A stretch of 64,000 bases of DNA from Harmothoe impar (GCA_947462335.1 OX381716.1:6644861-6708860); one strand, 5' to 3'. Shown: positions 42,896 to 54,279, numbered from the stretch's first letter. The notes: generated by a model from the sequence alone, not told the origin. Made by a program: numbers and translations.

Positions 42896-43381
42896 TATGT
42901 CCGGGTCAATAGGGTGGGGCCCTGGTCAATGGGAGCTGACAGTGGGGGAGAGGGCAGTTAGCCATTCATCTGCCCTCCGCTGCAGACAGCACTACTAGAC
43001 TGGGGATTTCACTTTCAGTATCAGGACCTCATTTACATGTAATCTGTATGTGGCATGACCAAATTATACATATAAAAGATTATTTTACATTATTATGTTG
43101 CTGCACAGACTATTGTGGGATCCCTATCAAGGCTTGTAATGAATCTTTGTAGATGTTGAGAGATTCCACTTATAGAAAGATATTTCCAAATCACACTCTG
43201 GGTGTAGGATGGGAAAAACACAATAGGGCTGTCTCTGATATTAGTAAAATGATCAAGCTTGTAGAGTGGTTTAACAGATTACAATAGTTTTCCTCCCTGA
43301 ACTTTTCACAGTGAGAAGTGTTCGCCCGTTGAACGACAACCGCAAAATGTCGATATTTTTTATTTTGCCTACGAAAACATA
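42896..43381. other. Non-coding DNA, no gene seen
   Basis: No ORF, RNA gene or repeat was recognised. Confidence 0.5.
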
Positions 43382-43628
43382 AGGCCTAAAAAAAAAAAAA
43401 GTTGTGTTCCGGTATCCCGACCGACCCTCCGTTTTTGGGGCCGACCCTAATTTTTTTTGGACATTTTTATAATTTTTTGTTACTTTTAGGACATTTTTGG
43501 TGTTTTTACTACTAAAATTCACCTTTTTACCAAAAAAGAAAATCTAAAAAAAAAAAAAAATCCGACCTACCGACCCTCTTTTTTTAGGGCCACGTTACCG
43601 GAACTCAACTTTTTTTTTTTTTAGGCCT
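43382..43628. mobile_element. AGGCCT-ended inverted-repeat element
   Basis: About 247 bp with inverted ends of roughly 33 bp: AGGCCT, a run of A, GTTGNGTTCCGGTA, and the reverse complement at the other side. The interior has 'cgaccctcc', 'ggggccgaccct' and T-rich blocks. Probably a non-autonomous element; no clear target duplication. Confidence 0.7.
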
Positions 43629-46100
43629 AACCAAAATACATCTAGATTCGTTTCCTACCTTTCAGCATAGCGATAACTTACATATTTAATTGTATTATGC
43701 CATCATCAAGCATTTCCTATCTTTCGACACAACGACAACGTAAAGTAAACAAAATGGCCATCTCGTGGGTTCACGGGATCTCGCGAGAGTGCGACTCGGA
43801 AATGCTCGGGTATCATTTTATCTTCCGAAATAGAGCAAATTGCGGACATTCAAGGTAATATTATTACTCCTACAGGTAATATAAAGGCATTTGCGGACAT
43901 TTTGGACAGTATTACCGTCTTGATAAAAAAATAATTTGTTTATCGAGCGCTTCGGCAATCTCCGGCACATAAATTCAAAATGGGGGGCAGAGGACGCCGA
44001 GGGACGATGATTCGGTACCGACTTGGTTAATTTCATCGATTACAGCTCAAATATGCAAGGTAAGTCCGCAATTTTTGTTGTCATTGATAGATTAGGCTCC
44101 CTCCATTTTGGGGGTGAAATTGCGGACAGCTCAGTAGCCGGGTTATTCCGAAAAATGTCAAAGACCAGGCTCTAAACTTGCCAAGACCAAAAAACAGAGC
44201 CAATGATCAAATGATAGAAGTTGGAATGACAGCGTGGCTGGGCGCCCCTGTTTGAAAACGCTTCAACCAAATTTTCTGGGGGGGTAGGGCCTAATTCAGC
44301 TATCAGGTGTCTAAATATATGATCTTTTCTCTGGCGTGCGCTATTTTTTTTCAATATAACTCGATTTTAAAGCTTATTTTTCGGGGAATGTGAAGAAACC
44401 ACTCGCGGCCTGCCATTGTCAAGCGCAAGCGGGGCGGCCACATTTTTATCGTCTCAATTTTTCGCCGATCTATCAACTTAGAGAGGCTCAACCAAATTTT
44501 CTGGGGGGCTAAGGCCTAATTCAGCTATTGTACGTGTAAATATAGAATGTTTTGTGCGGTTTAGGCTTGGTTTCAAGCAAAAATATGGTATATTAACCCC
44601 CAAACGAACCCAATGACAAAAAAGTGTCATCATATCAATCTAAATGTGGGTCAACGATCAGCTGATCGCAAGCTGACCGGCCACATTTTTATCTTCTTTG
44701 AGAAATGACAGCACGGTTGGGCTCAAGGTAGGCTTATTTAATCATGTTTTGTATCAGATTGACATACCCTACGCATTATGTAAACATCTATAGTATACCA
44801 GGACGAGAGATTGTAGTTGAATTCCGAAAATTGTGCCTTTAGGAACAATATTTATGAGTTTGGGTTTCGACCGTGAGTAGAACGCTTTGACTTAGAGTCT
44901 TTGGCATAGCGCCAAACTAAGTTCAGAAATGTTCAATTTATCTCTCTATAATGTTTAGTTCCAGAGCTATGTGCATGGTTGCATACTATGCTATAAACAT
45001 CTGTGGTTGTCCCCGCAAAAGGAAATTCTCAAATATCATGTTTAGGTACCTCAAAACTTAAAAGAGCAGAATGAAGAATATTGTGAAAACCGCAAATTTC
45101 AGTCCAAGTATAAATGATTAGAATTCAGTGGGAAGAACTGTAGATCAGCTGCCACTGACAGTCACTCCACAGTCACAACAACATCACACATACAAACTCA
45201 CAGTAAGCTTATTTTTAATGATTTCTATCATCATATTGATATATACCATGCACATTGACAACATGTCTTGCATTAGAGGACGAGATATTGTGGTTATTTT
45301 CCGAAAATTGTGCGAGTAGAACTGGGAGTTCAGAAATGTTCAATTTATCTCTCTATCATGTTTAGTTCCAGAGCTAGGTGCATATTAGTAACCTTTTGCC
45401 CCACCCCCCCCTTCCTTGTGAATAAGCTGCTTTAGTCCCAACTAAGAATTTGGAGCCTAAATTATATAATTTGTCATTCTTGGAACTGTCACTGAAATCT
45501 GACGAAATCCACAATTTCAAAATTGGCTGTGTGAGGGAGGGGGGCAGGCCTAAATGTTGAAGCATTTTATATGGGATGGACATGAGAAAGTAGATAAACA
45601 TGTTTACTATACTGTGTGTGAAGGATAGATTTTAATTTGGTTCCTAAGTATCTCACAAAAAATAAAAGCATTTTGATGTCTGGTCTACTTTTTACAGTTG
45701 TGAGACCAACCTGTCAGAACCAGGATAGACTCTATGAACTTTTATCTAAGGGACCCGCTGCCCCCCCGGGTTAACAATGTACTACACTAGTCCAGCAAAA
45801 GGATTTTCTCAAATATCATGTCTAAGTACCTCAAAATTGAATATTTCCAAAGGGCCCATGGGGGGGGGGGCGCGAAAAAATGTGCGCGTGCCCCTCTTAT
45901 CTCCCAGAAATTCTCATTCTTTGGTGAATATTAGTATCATTTTAGACCCATGTACCTATGTTTTACAGACTCTGGAGAGGGAGTCATGCATGCTGCAGTT
46001 ATGCGTGCAGGAGTCGTATATGCGGGTGTCATACGTGCAGGAGTCGTACATGCGGGAGTCGTATAACCGGGATTTTCTGACTCGGGGGCTGGGGGGAGAG
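43629..46100. other. Degenerate internal duplications; possible host promoter at 43.75-43.79 kb
   Basis: A block with 'caaccaaattttctgggggg' occurs at 44266 and 44487; a block with 'agttcagaaatgttcaattt' occurs near 44920 and 45330; a block with 'ttctcaaatatcatgt' occurs near 45024 and 45807. At 43752-43759 aaaatggc and at 43779-43788 TCTCGCGAGA stand together, motifs typical of housekeeping promoters, but no ORF follows. A short tandem 'caggagtcgta' repeat is at 45995-46065. Confidence 0.5.
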
Positions 46101-46890
46101 AAATTTGGTATTTTTGGAGGTTATCCCTAATTCTCAGTACTGCCACTAACACACTGATACAGATAGACCTCGAAGTTATATGAAAATCTATTCCCCGATC
46201 ATTTACTTAATTTTTAACTTCAAGGGGGGGTTTTGGTCTTTAGAGCAAATCTTAAACTCCACAATACTGACTGAGCGCCCAATGTGACCAAATTTCATGG
46301 AAGACTTTCAGGGGGTTACGCCCAATTCTCAGTACTGCCACTAACGCACTGCTAAATATAGACCTTGAATTCATATAAAAATCTATTCCCAGGTCATTTA
46401 CCCAATTTTTTACTTCAGGGGGGGTCTCTGAAATTTGGTCTACAGAGCCAATTTTGAACTCCACAGTACTTTCTGAGCGCACAATATGACCAATTTTCAT
46501 GGGATACTTTAAGGGGGTTACGCCCAATTCTCAGTACTGCCACTAACGCACTGCTAAATATAGACCTTGAATTTATATGAAAATCTATTCCCAGGTCATT
46601 TACCCAATTTTTTACTTCAGGGGGGGTCTCTGAAATATGGTCTTCAGAGCCAATTATGAACTCCACAATACTGACTGAGTGCCCAATGTGACCAATTTTT
46701 ATGGGATACTTTCAGGGGTTAGGCCTTATTCTTAGTACTGCCACTAACGCACTGCTAAATATAGACCTTGAATTTATAAAAAAATCGATTCCCAGGTCAT
46801 TTACCCAAATTTTTACTTCAGGGGGGGTCTCTGAAATTTGGTCTTCAGAGCCAATTTTGAACTCCACAATACTGACTGAGCGCCCAATGT
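46100..46890. repeat. About 201-bp tandem repeat, 3-4 units
   Basis: The 'tacttcaggggggg' marker occurs at 46411, 46613 and 46814 (spacing 202 and 201 bp), with a more diverged unit starting near 46210. Each unit also has 'cagtactgccactaacgcac' and 'ctattcccaggtcattta'. Open frames on both strands follow the repeat and are not genes. Confidence 0.93.
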
Positions 46891-47059
46891 GACAGTTAAA
46901 TATACACCCTAAATTTAGGTTTGAATGTAGTTTTTTTTTAAATATTTTACAAAATATTAAGTTGAATTTGGCACACCCTGATACAAAATTTCTGTTATGA
47001 TTACAGGGACTTAAGGCACACATCAAGGACCTCACCTACACTTCAGGGTCTCCAGCAAG

Positions 47060-47180
47060 CCTAGGGGCTCCACACCACGCCTAGGGCCTCCACACCACAC
47101 CTAGGGGCTTCACACCACACCTAGGGGCTCCACAACATGCCTAGGGGCCGCACAACATGCCTAGGGGCTCCCCAATATGC
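47060..47180. repeat. 20-bp tandem repeat, six units
   Basis: Units like cctaggggctccacaccacg, spaced 20 bp, with one to four changes each. Further 'ctaggaactc' phrases continue to 47310 and also appear beyond the right end of the big element (57080-57135), showing both sides belonged to one tract before insertion. Confidence 0.9.
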
Positions 47181-47323
47181 ATACTAGCCCTCAAAATATG
47201 GACTTCATGAGAGGGAACTTCCGATACAAGTCAGGTGTGAAACCCATCTAGAAACTGTTCCACATATCTAGGAAACTCATCCACATGTCTAGGAACTCTT
47301 CAACATGTGTTTCTAAACTCATC

Positions 47324-47329
47324 AATGGG
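47324..47329. other. Target-site duplication, left copy
   Basis: AATGGG, repeated at 57072-57077 directly outside the right terminus. Confidence 0.9.
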
Positions 47330-47850
47330 AGTAGTATAGTATGTATCGGAACGGGACTATAGTTAAGTACTGTTTATTACTCAATCGACATGCAGCCAAT
47401 CAGAGGCCTCCATTTGGTCACGTGACCCCCTCATTTGCATAATTACGTAATAGGCCACGCCCCTCATTTGCATAATTACGTAATAGGCCACACCCCCTTG
47501 ATCACCAGCCAATCAGGGCCGCCATTTGGTCACGTGACTCCCACGTGACCTCCTCATTTGCATAATAGACCACGCCCCCTTGATCACGTGACCCCCTCAT
47601 TTGCATAGTAGACTACGCCCCTTTGATCACCAGCCAATCAGTGGCTTCCATTTGGTCAGGTGACTCCCTCATTTGCATAATCATGGATCACGTGACCCCC
47701 TCATTTGCATAATAAGACCACACCTTCTTGGTCACGTGACTGGAAGCGCTCTTTATTTAGAGAATAGGCCACACCCCCTTGGTCACGTGACTTGACCCCC
47801 TCCCTCATTTGCATAATATAGACAATAGACAGACTACGCTTCCCTTTTGG
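47330..47850 (+). promoter_or_regulatory. Left terminal repeat: array of transcription-factor motifs
   Basis: Seven octamers ATTTGCAT, seven CACGTG E-boxes (mostly GTCACGTGAC), three CCAATCAG boxes, repeated CCACGCCC GC/KLF-type boxes and two TTACGTAA sites occur in a fixed order in roughly 40-100-bp modules. The first ~210 bp mirror the right end. This could be a strong promoter/enhancer, or these repeats may be binding sites for the mobilising enzyme. Confidence 0.85.
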
Positions 47851-47887
47851 TCACATGACTTGGACTAGCTAATGGGAGGCTTCTATA

Positions 47888-48012
47888 AGGGGCGAGGGGA
47901 GGGGAGGGGGGGGGGAGGGGGGCACTTTAAGATGCATGGGGAGGGGAGGGGGGGAGGGGGGCACTATTTATGGGGTGGGCGGGCACTTGGGGGGGAGGGG
48001 GGGGGCTTTTAG
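47888..48012 (+). repeat. G-rich tract next to the left terminal array
   Basis: Repeated ggggaggggaggg runs able to form G-quadruplexes, in two blocks separated by 'cactttaagatgcatgg' and 'cactatttatggggtggg'. Copy 2 has the same structure at 58060-58175. Confidence 0.8.
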
Positions 48013-48067
48013 GGTCTGCTCGGGAGAAAAAAAAAAAAAAAATTATCTGATCTCTAGGGAATCGCTT

Positions 48068-48099
48068 CCTCTCTACCCCCCTTTAGGGGGGTAGGGAGG
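48068..48099 (+). other. Hairpin, 14-bp stem
   Basis: A C-rich arm, loop TTTA and the complementary G-rich arm ggggggtagggagg, with one mismatch. In copy 2 (58230-58261) the stem is perfect. Confidence 0.85.
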
Positions 48100-50249
48100 A
48101 GGCGAGTCGGAGGTGACTGTAGAGGAGTTTTTCGGTGACTTGATGCTTTTCAAACGACTGTGCTGATAGTTGATGAATTTGACTTTTTGACTTGAATATT
48201 TCATGCGACTTTGTGACTTGTAAGCGAAAGCGAAAGCGACTTTGCGACTTGTAACCCTTTAAATAAAGAGGTGACTTTGTAACCTCAGGGGGGAGATCCT
48301 TCTACACCCCCACGGAGTAGAAAGGATCTCGGTTGATTGACTGTACTTTGACTTGTTGTTGTAAACAAAAAAAAAATCAAAATAAAAAAAAAAAAAAATC
48401 AATGAATAGAACGACCCCCTCATTGCTAACAAAGGAACGCCTTTTGAATTACACAAATGACCCTCTTTTTGTAGGGGTTAGCGGTAACTCGACTTGAATT
48501 AGAGTATTAGGGAGAGCAAAACGCGACTACACACCGTCTTAGACTGTCGTCTTACGGACCGGATAACAATAACCCTAGTTACCTCGGTTACTGTTGCTCA
48601 AGAGACGGCGATGGATCTGGTCACGCGGATACTGAAAGAAGGTCTACCTATAACCACCACGCTAGTTTGAACGCGGCGGGTATGAGTCATCATGGGGCCC
48701 TTGACGGTAGGGTCCTCCCCATGCAGCCGTATGTCGAATTTAAGAAATGTCCATGTCACACGTCACTAAGGGAGAAAACGTTTTTTGAAAATATTTAGAA
48801 CCCGAATTTGAGCATTCTGGTACATTTTTAAGGACCCAGACACTGCAAAACCGAGTACCATCCAAGAGAAAAAAAAATTTGGCGAAATGTTTAGGCTTGA
48901 AATGGCACTTTTCTGATGCACTCTTTGAACATTTTTTTTTTTTTTTTTTTTTTCCTCATGTCACTATGGTCCATGGCACATGTGGGACTCAAGAAATGCC
49001 ACATGTCCCATGTCACTTAGATGTCCGTGCCCGTGTCGTCGTATCGAATTTTAAGAAAATGTCCATGTCACCATATCGAATTTAGGGGTCTAGTGACATC
49101 AGCATGTCCGGCTATCCTCCACAAATTTAGCTCTAAAATGTTTACTTTTTTTTTGGGCTGATTTTTCATCATTTTAAAAAAACAATAGGTTGTTTGAAAT
49201 GTTTGCTGTTGTAAATAGAAACAAAAACAAAACAAAAGCGCATGGTAAGATTATGTCACATTTTCAAGTGGCGGGTCCGCGCGAGGCTTATTCAGCCTCT
49301 TCGTGGATCCGCGACTCCAATGTGATCATATACTAATCACCGGTGTTTACGGTATTATATACTAAGGTATGAGACGGGTCTTACAGAAAAGGTGTCTAAA
49401 GAGCCCTGTGACCTGATTGAAATGACGTCAGCGCCGTCTGCTCGTCAGTGCCCGGCTGTAGCCCGTAGGACATGTTATTCTGCTTTTCTGGATGTTTTGA
49501 AATATTTTGATTTAACTGTTAATACCTGATAACAAGCCTCTGAAGCAGATTTTTGGTCGAGCACCTGTTCTCTACTCTTCCATCGATTAGCTGCTTCAGC
49601 AAAAAAAAAATCGCGCGCGCGGTCTAGTCTATATGACGGAGTCGCTAAAGCTCTGTTTAGAGAGTGGAACTTGACCTTGAGTATAGACTCAGTACTATAG
49701 ACTCAGTACTAACTGAACGCCCCGCGGGGTCACCCCTCACCACGTGGGAATATGTACAAGCTCTGGTTCTTCACTTTACGGCTTGACTGAAACTGAGACG
49801 CGTCCATGATAAACTCTAGCCTTTTTTTTTCCTTTACTAGGATCGAGAGAGAGATTTTAAATGGGGCGGTTATCTAAATAGCGTGGAACTAAAATCAGGC
49901 TGCGGCAGATAGTATCTCTGCGCACCTCAAGACTCAACGTAACTTTCACTCTCCAGCAGAAGTTTAGTTGTGACTAATGATGGGCGGCGACCGTCGTGCA
50001 CCGGCGGACATTGGAGAGTGTTGGAGAGCTGAACCTTACAGACATATAAATCAATCGCTTTGGTGGAAATATCTCGCCATAGATTGGAACCAAATACTTA
50101 TCTAATGGAATCGTTATCAGTTTTCAGTTTTCTTGCCGTACAAAATTTATTTCCCACTCTTCACGTGGTGATAGCTGAAGGTCGCTCGTCGTAGGTACGT
50201 GTGACTGGAACACCTTTTTTGTTTTTGGCGCGGGTTGACATCAGATTTG
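48100..50249. other. Interior of the element without a recognised gene
   Basis: Contains gcgacttt-type short repeats (48200-48250), poly-T/A runs, phrases such as 'catgtcac' and 'atgtccgtg' recurring between 48740 and 49110, a hairpin at 49257-49324, and a TGACGTCA site near 49422. A 109-codon frame in copy 2 (59007-59336) is broken here by an A-run length change, which argues against a gene. Confidence 0.5.
49257..49324 (+). other. Long hairpin with inner stem
   Basis: Outer arms CACATT...GCGGGTCC and GGATCCGCGACT..AATGTG pair, and an inner GAGGCT-TATTC-AGCCTC hairpin sits within. Copy 2 (59064-59130) keeps the outer pairing more perfectly. It may be a structured RNA or a DNA recognition site. 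Confidence 0.65.
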
Positions 50250-50461
50250 TACCGTACTGTCGCGATTAAGAGCTCTGAGGGAGGGCTTTTCAATTCGGTG
50301 AAGTTCTTACTCAGGAGCTATATACAAGCCAGGCGCTGGCGCTTATTCAAAGTCGCGATTTTAGTGCTTGAGAAAAAACATTTGGAGGCTCTTATACTCC
50401 GGCGCTTATAAAAGACCGGCACGCTTTTCAACACTAGGTGCTTTATCGCGACCGTACGGTA
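50250..50461. mobile_element. TA-flanked MITE, copy 2, nested in the 9.7-kb element
   Basis: 212 bp with ends TACCGTACTGTCGCGATTAA and tttatcgcgaccgtacggta. It is present at the same place in both copies of the large element, so it inserted before those copies separated. It lies 141 bp upstream of the small ORF. Confidence 0.85.
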
Positions 50462-50557
50462 TGACTTCGGTGTCAAAAGATCCCAAACTCCAAATAAGGA
50501 AGTGAAACGACGTCGTCTGTCTACCTCGTGCGCGTCATAGCGTCGTCGAAAATAGTG

Positions 50558-50565
50558 TGACGTCA
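50558..50565 (+). promoter_or_regulatory. CRE-type motif upstream of the small ORF
   Basis: Perfect TGACGTCA 37 bp before the ATG at 50602; conserved in copy 2 at 60343-60350. No TATA box was seen between them. Confidence 0.5.
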
Positions 50566-50601
50566 GCATCTCTCAGGCGGCTAGGAAGTCAGTTCGACAA
50601 A

Positions 50602-50955
50602 ATGGCTCACGGAGTGAACTTCGTGGCCGTTTCTCGATCTATGATCGATGCGGCCGTGGAGAAGGAATTCGTAGCCGTGCAACAGAGAGAGGAGGCGGAG
50701 AGACAGAACTTCGTGGCCGTTTCTCGATCTATGATCGATGCGGCCGTGGAGAAGCAGTTCTTTGCCTCGCTACAGAGAGAGGAGAGACAGCGGACTGCTG
50801 CTGAAGCAGAGGGTGTGGTGGATGAGCTGATCGAGAACGTCGCTGATCAACTCATCCGCCGGTGCGTGGAGCAGGTCAAGCAGCAAGTCTGCATGGAGGA
50901 AGGACTACCGCCCGCCGTGCTGGAGGAGCTGCTGAAGGACTGCCACGCGTTATGA
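50602..50955 (+). CDS. Small protein with a duplicated unit, unknown
   Basis: 117 codons from ATG 50602 (acaaaATGG). A unit NFVAVSRSMIDAAVEK followed by a Gln/Arg/Glu-rich stretch occurs twice in tandem; the DNA of the unit is repeated almost exactly. The C-terminal half is helical and acidic (EGVVDELIENVADQLIRR, EEGLPPAVLEELLKD). It looks like a soluble all-helical protein, perhaps a dimer. No family recognised. Copy 2 keeps the frame with 8 base differences over this stretch, but 7 alter the protein, which is not the pattern of strong selection. It may be a real accessory protein or a fortuitous frame. Confidence 0.5.
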   Translation: MAHGVNFVAVSRSMIDAAVEKEFVAVQQREEAERQNFVAVSRSMIDAAVEKQFFASLQREERQRTAAEAEGVVDELIENVADQLIRRCVEQVKQQVCMEEGLPPAVLEELLKDCHAL

Positions 50956-51186
50956 CCACGCCCTCCGCTTCAGCAGCAAGGTCCCTGCGACCCTCTCTCT
51001 ACCAAACGGTCCTTTTAAGGACCAACCACTGATCACAAAAGTTGAAAATCAATCTCAATATAATATACGCATCAGAAAAACCCCTAATACGCTATACACT
51101 GAAACCCTGTTGAGTAGGTAGATCGAGTTGGGCATTTTTTTTTTTAGGAAGAGCAATCAGGTCATCGTGTGGAGATCATCAGGTGT

Positions 51187-51328
<142 letters not shown>

Positions 51329-51829
51329 TTTATACAAATACAATTATTCATTCCTTTCAGCAAGAAAATTAGCTCAATGTAATCATATGATTTTAACTGC
51401 CCTACTTATCAGAGCCTTGACGACATCTGACCGCCCCCCTTTTTTCAGGATCTAAATGGAAATTCACCGCCACCGCTTTTCAGAGTACTGCAGCGCCATT
51501 ACCTAATTCTTTTTGTATGTGAAAAAAACCCAAAAAAAAAAACAGCACTGATAAGGGGTTTAATTAGACAGATATTGGTTTCTACACTATCAAAAAAACA
51601 AACAAACCCTCAGCGCTTTAATGCTAAAGGTGGCAATAGTGCTTTAATGCGCTACGCCCTTTGTCGATATGCCAGTGTATGCATGCATGCAGCCCTGGTG
51701 AGGAACTCTGAGTGCCGCATTCATGACTTATGACGACAACGGGCACTGCACATTAAAGCGCTATGCGACTATTAAAGGGTTAGATCCAGTCTTGCTACAG
51801 GCATCCAGAATGCTATACCCAGAGTTGGT

Positions 51830-53090
51830 GGTCTGGTCCAGACTGCTGTACACAGATTGTAGACGAGATGGCGGGTTGCTGCCAGACTATCCCTCTGGTA
51901 CGATATGCGGCTGGCGCGGCCGAGCCTGTCTTATATGATGCTGAGTCTAACTATGTATTAGATACCCTACGAGTAACTGAGAGTATGTCAAAATAATCAC
52001 GGCAAACTGACTGGCGTCTTCATAGGATCATAGAGTGGTTATTATTACATAACTCAGTAACCTTTGGTTATGTGTTAGATAGAGTACACTTGGACACGGT
52101 TATTCCATATACCCGCTGCCCCACAGGGTCAAGACGAGGTGATTTAAATAATAAGACCCAGACGGGTAAAATAGCCAAAGTCAACAATGACCTGTTTTTT
52201 GGGTTTTTTTTTTAGCCAATATGGACAAAGAGACACGGGGTGCTGTACACAGGTTGTGGACGGGCTGGTGGGTCACTGCCAGACTATCTCCCTGGTCCGA
52301 TATGCAGCCGGCGTGGCCGAGCCTGTCTTATATGATGCTGAGTCTAACTATGTATTAGATACCCTACGAGTAACTGAGAGTATGTCAAAATAATCACGGC
52401 AAACTGACTGGCGCCTTCATAGGATCATAGGGTGGTTATTATTACATAACTCAGTAACCTTTGGTTATGTGTTAGATAGAGTACACTTGGACACGGTTAT
52501 TCCATATACCCACTGCCCCACAGGGTCAAGACGAGGTGATTTAAATAATAAGACCCAGACGGGTAAAATAGCCAAAGTCAACAATGACCTGTTTTTTTGT
52601 GTTTTTTTTTTAGCCAATATGGACAAAGAGACATGGGGTGCTGTACACAGGTTGTGGACGGGCTGGTGGGTCACTGCCAGACTATCTCCCTGGTCCGATA
52701 TGCAGCCTGCGTGGCCGAGACTGTCTTATATGAGGCTGAGTCTAATTATGTATTAGATGTGCTACGAGTAACTGAGAGTGTGTCAAAATAATCACGGCAA
52801 ACTGACTGGCGACCTCATAGGTCAGTTATTATTACATAACTATTATTACATAACTCAGTAACCTTCGGTTATGTGTTAGATAGCGTGCACTTGGACACGT
52901 TTATTCCATGTACCCGCTGCCCCACAGGGTCAACACGAGGTGTTTAAATAATAAGACCCAGACGGGTAAAATAGCCAAGTCAACAATGTCCCGTTTTTTT
53001 TTAGCCAATATGGACAAAGAAAAACGGGGTGCTGTACACAGCTTGTGGACGGGGTGGCGGGTCGCTGCCAGACTATCCCCTGGTCCGATA
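51830..53090 (+). repeat. About 400-bp tandem units, three copies
   Basis: The marker gggtaaaatagccaa occurs at 52164, 52561 and 52964 (spacing 397 and 403 bp). Each unit has a poly-T tract ending in AG before 'ccaatatgg', resembling a splice acceptor, then a GC-richer ~150-bp block that is open in more than one frame, then 'tcaaaataatcacggcaaactgactgg'. Copy 2 has the same array at 61290-62460. Confidence 0.88.
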
Positions 53091-53359
53091 TGCAGTAAAT
53101 TTTCTGCACCGTGTGACAACGACCGATCAGCTACCAACCTATTTTTGGTTATTTTTCTATTCAGTTTTTGATCAGCGCACTTTATTAGCGTGGTTTTTTT
53201 TTAAAAATTTTTTTAATCATAAATAATATGTAGACTTGGAAAAAAAAAGAGAACTGACATGTCGCTGTTTTGTCACTAAACCCAAAGACCCACCCACCCC
53301 GTAGGCAGGGGAGACGTTTGTGAACGTTCCCTTAGGTCTCTATTCTTTATTTATTGTGT

Positions 53360-53497
53360 GGCCCCTAAAGAGGGGCCAACCAACTGACACTGTCAGTTGG
53401 TTAGTAGATGCTACTCAACATGGGCGTAATTAATTACACCCAGTGTTGAGAAACAACATGCCTGAGCTCAAAAGGCCCCCGTTGAGTGGGGGCCCTT
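53360..53497 (+). other. Cluster of four hairpins
   Basis: Hairpin 1: GGCCCCT-aaag-AGGGGCC (53360-53377). Hairpin 2, directly abutting: arms AACCAACTGACA and TGTCAGTTGGTT around a single C (53378-53402). Hairpin 3: CTCAACA...GTAATTAATTAC...TGTTGAG (53414-53450). Hairpin 4: AAGGCCCCC...GGGGGCCCTT (53472-53497). All four positions are structured in copy 2 (62919-63070), some with changed but still paired arms. Confidence 0.88.
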
Positions 53498-54279
53498 GTG
53501 GCACAACGAGTTGGTTCGTTTTTCAGATTACCTACTCGGCGAGAGTTTCTGCCTATGTATCTTTTATAAAGCCTTAGATATGGTGTGGTATTTTTCATCT
53601 CGCTATAGTTTAGTTGGTATTCAAAGAAACTGCCTCATTTCTATCAGAAATACACAATATTGAATTGTTTTTATATTTTAATATATTCAGAAGCACACTT
53701 TGTTGCCTATATAGCTCATTATGCGTTGAAATGTTCGCGAGCATCGTAGGAATGTACAAATCCCCTATTGTGGCGCCATCTGACGAAAGAGCAAGGAACT
53801 ATACGTGACCTGAACCCCGCCCTCAGCGCGTTCGTTATTCGCATCTTTGACAGCGACTAAGAGACGCTCAAACTGTCTTATTTAGTTTGAACTTATCACA
53901 AATTTGTCTTTGATAGGTCGTAGATCGACTTCTGACTTTTTAGTTAGAATAAAAAACAAGTGACGCCGCCACAGACCCGCGCATTAACGCGCTCCGCCGT
54001 CTTCAGAGGGCCGAGTCTATAGTACAGTAGATTCTACTGTGTACTTACACTAACAGTGCTACATATACATACCTGAGTCATAAGTGGGTTTTTTTTGTTG
54101 TTTTTTAGGGGAAAAAAAGTGATCTACTCACCCAAACCGCTATTAGTAGGTAACCTGTATGACCCATGCCGCAAACATCTGCCTCGTGACTGATAGTGTA
54201 CCGGTGGTGAAGTGCTGTTGCAAGAACAATTGAGGCTCTTTATATAGCTGAGAGAGCGAATGGACTAATCTTGTTTTCA
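53498..54279. other. Element interior without a recognised gene
   Basis: Closely matched in copy 2 (63071-63875). No ORF is shared. Contains the poly-T tract near 54090-54115. Confidence 0.45.

Noticed and set aside
52290..52330. tRNA-like 'gtggccgag' box A in the tandem units
   Set aside because: No matching box B (GGTTCGANNCC type) at the right distance and no cloverleaf could be drawn.
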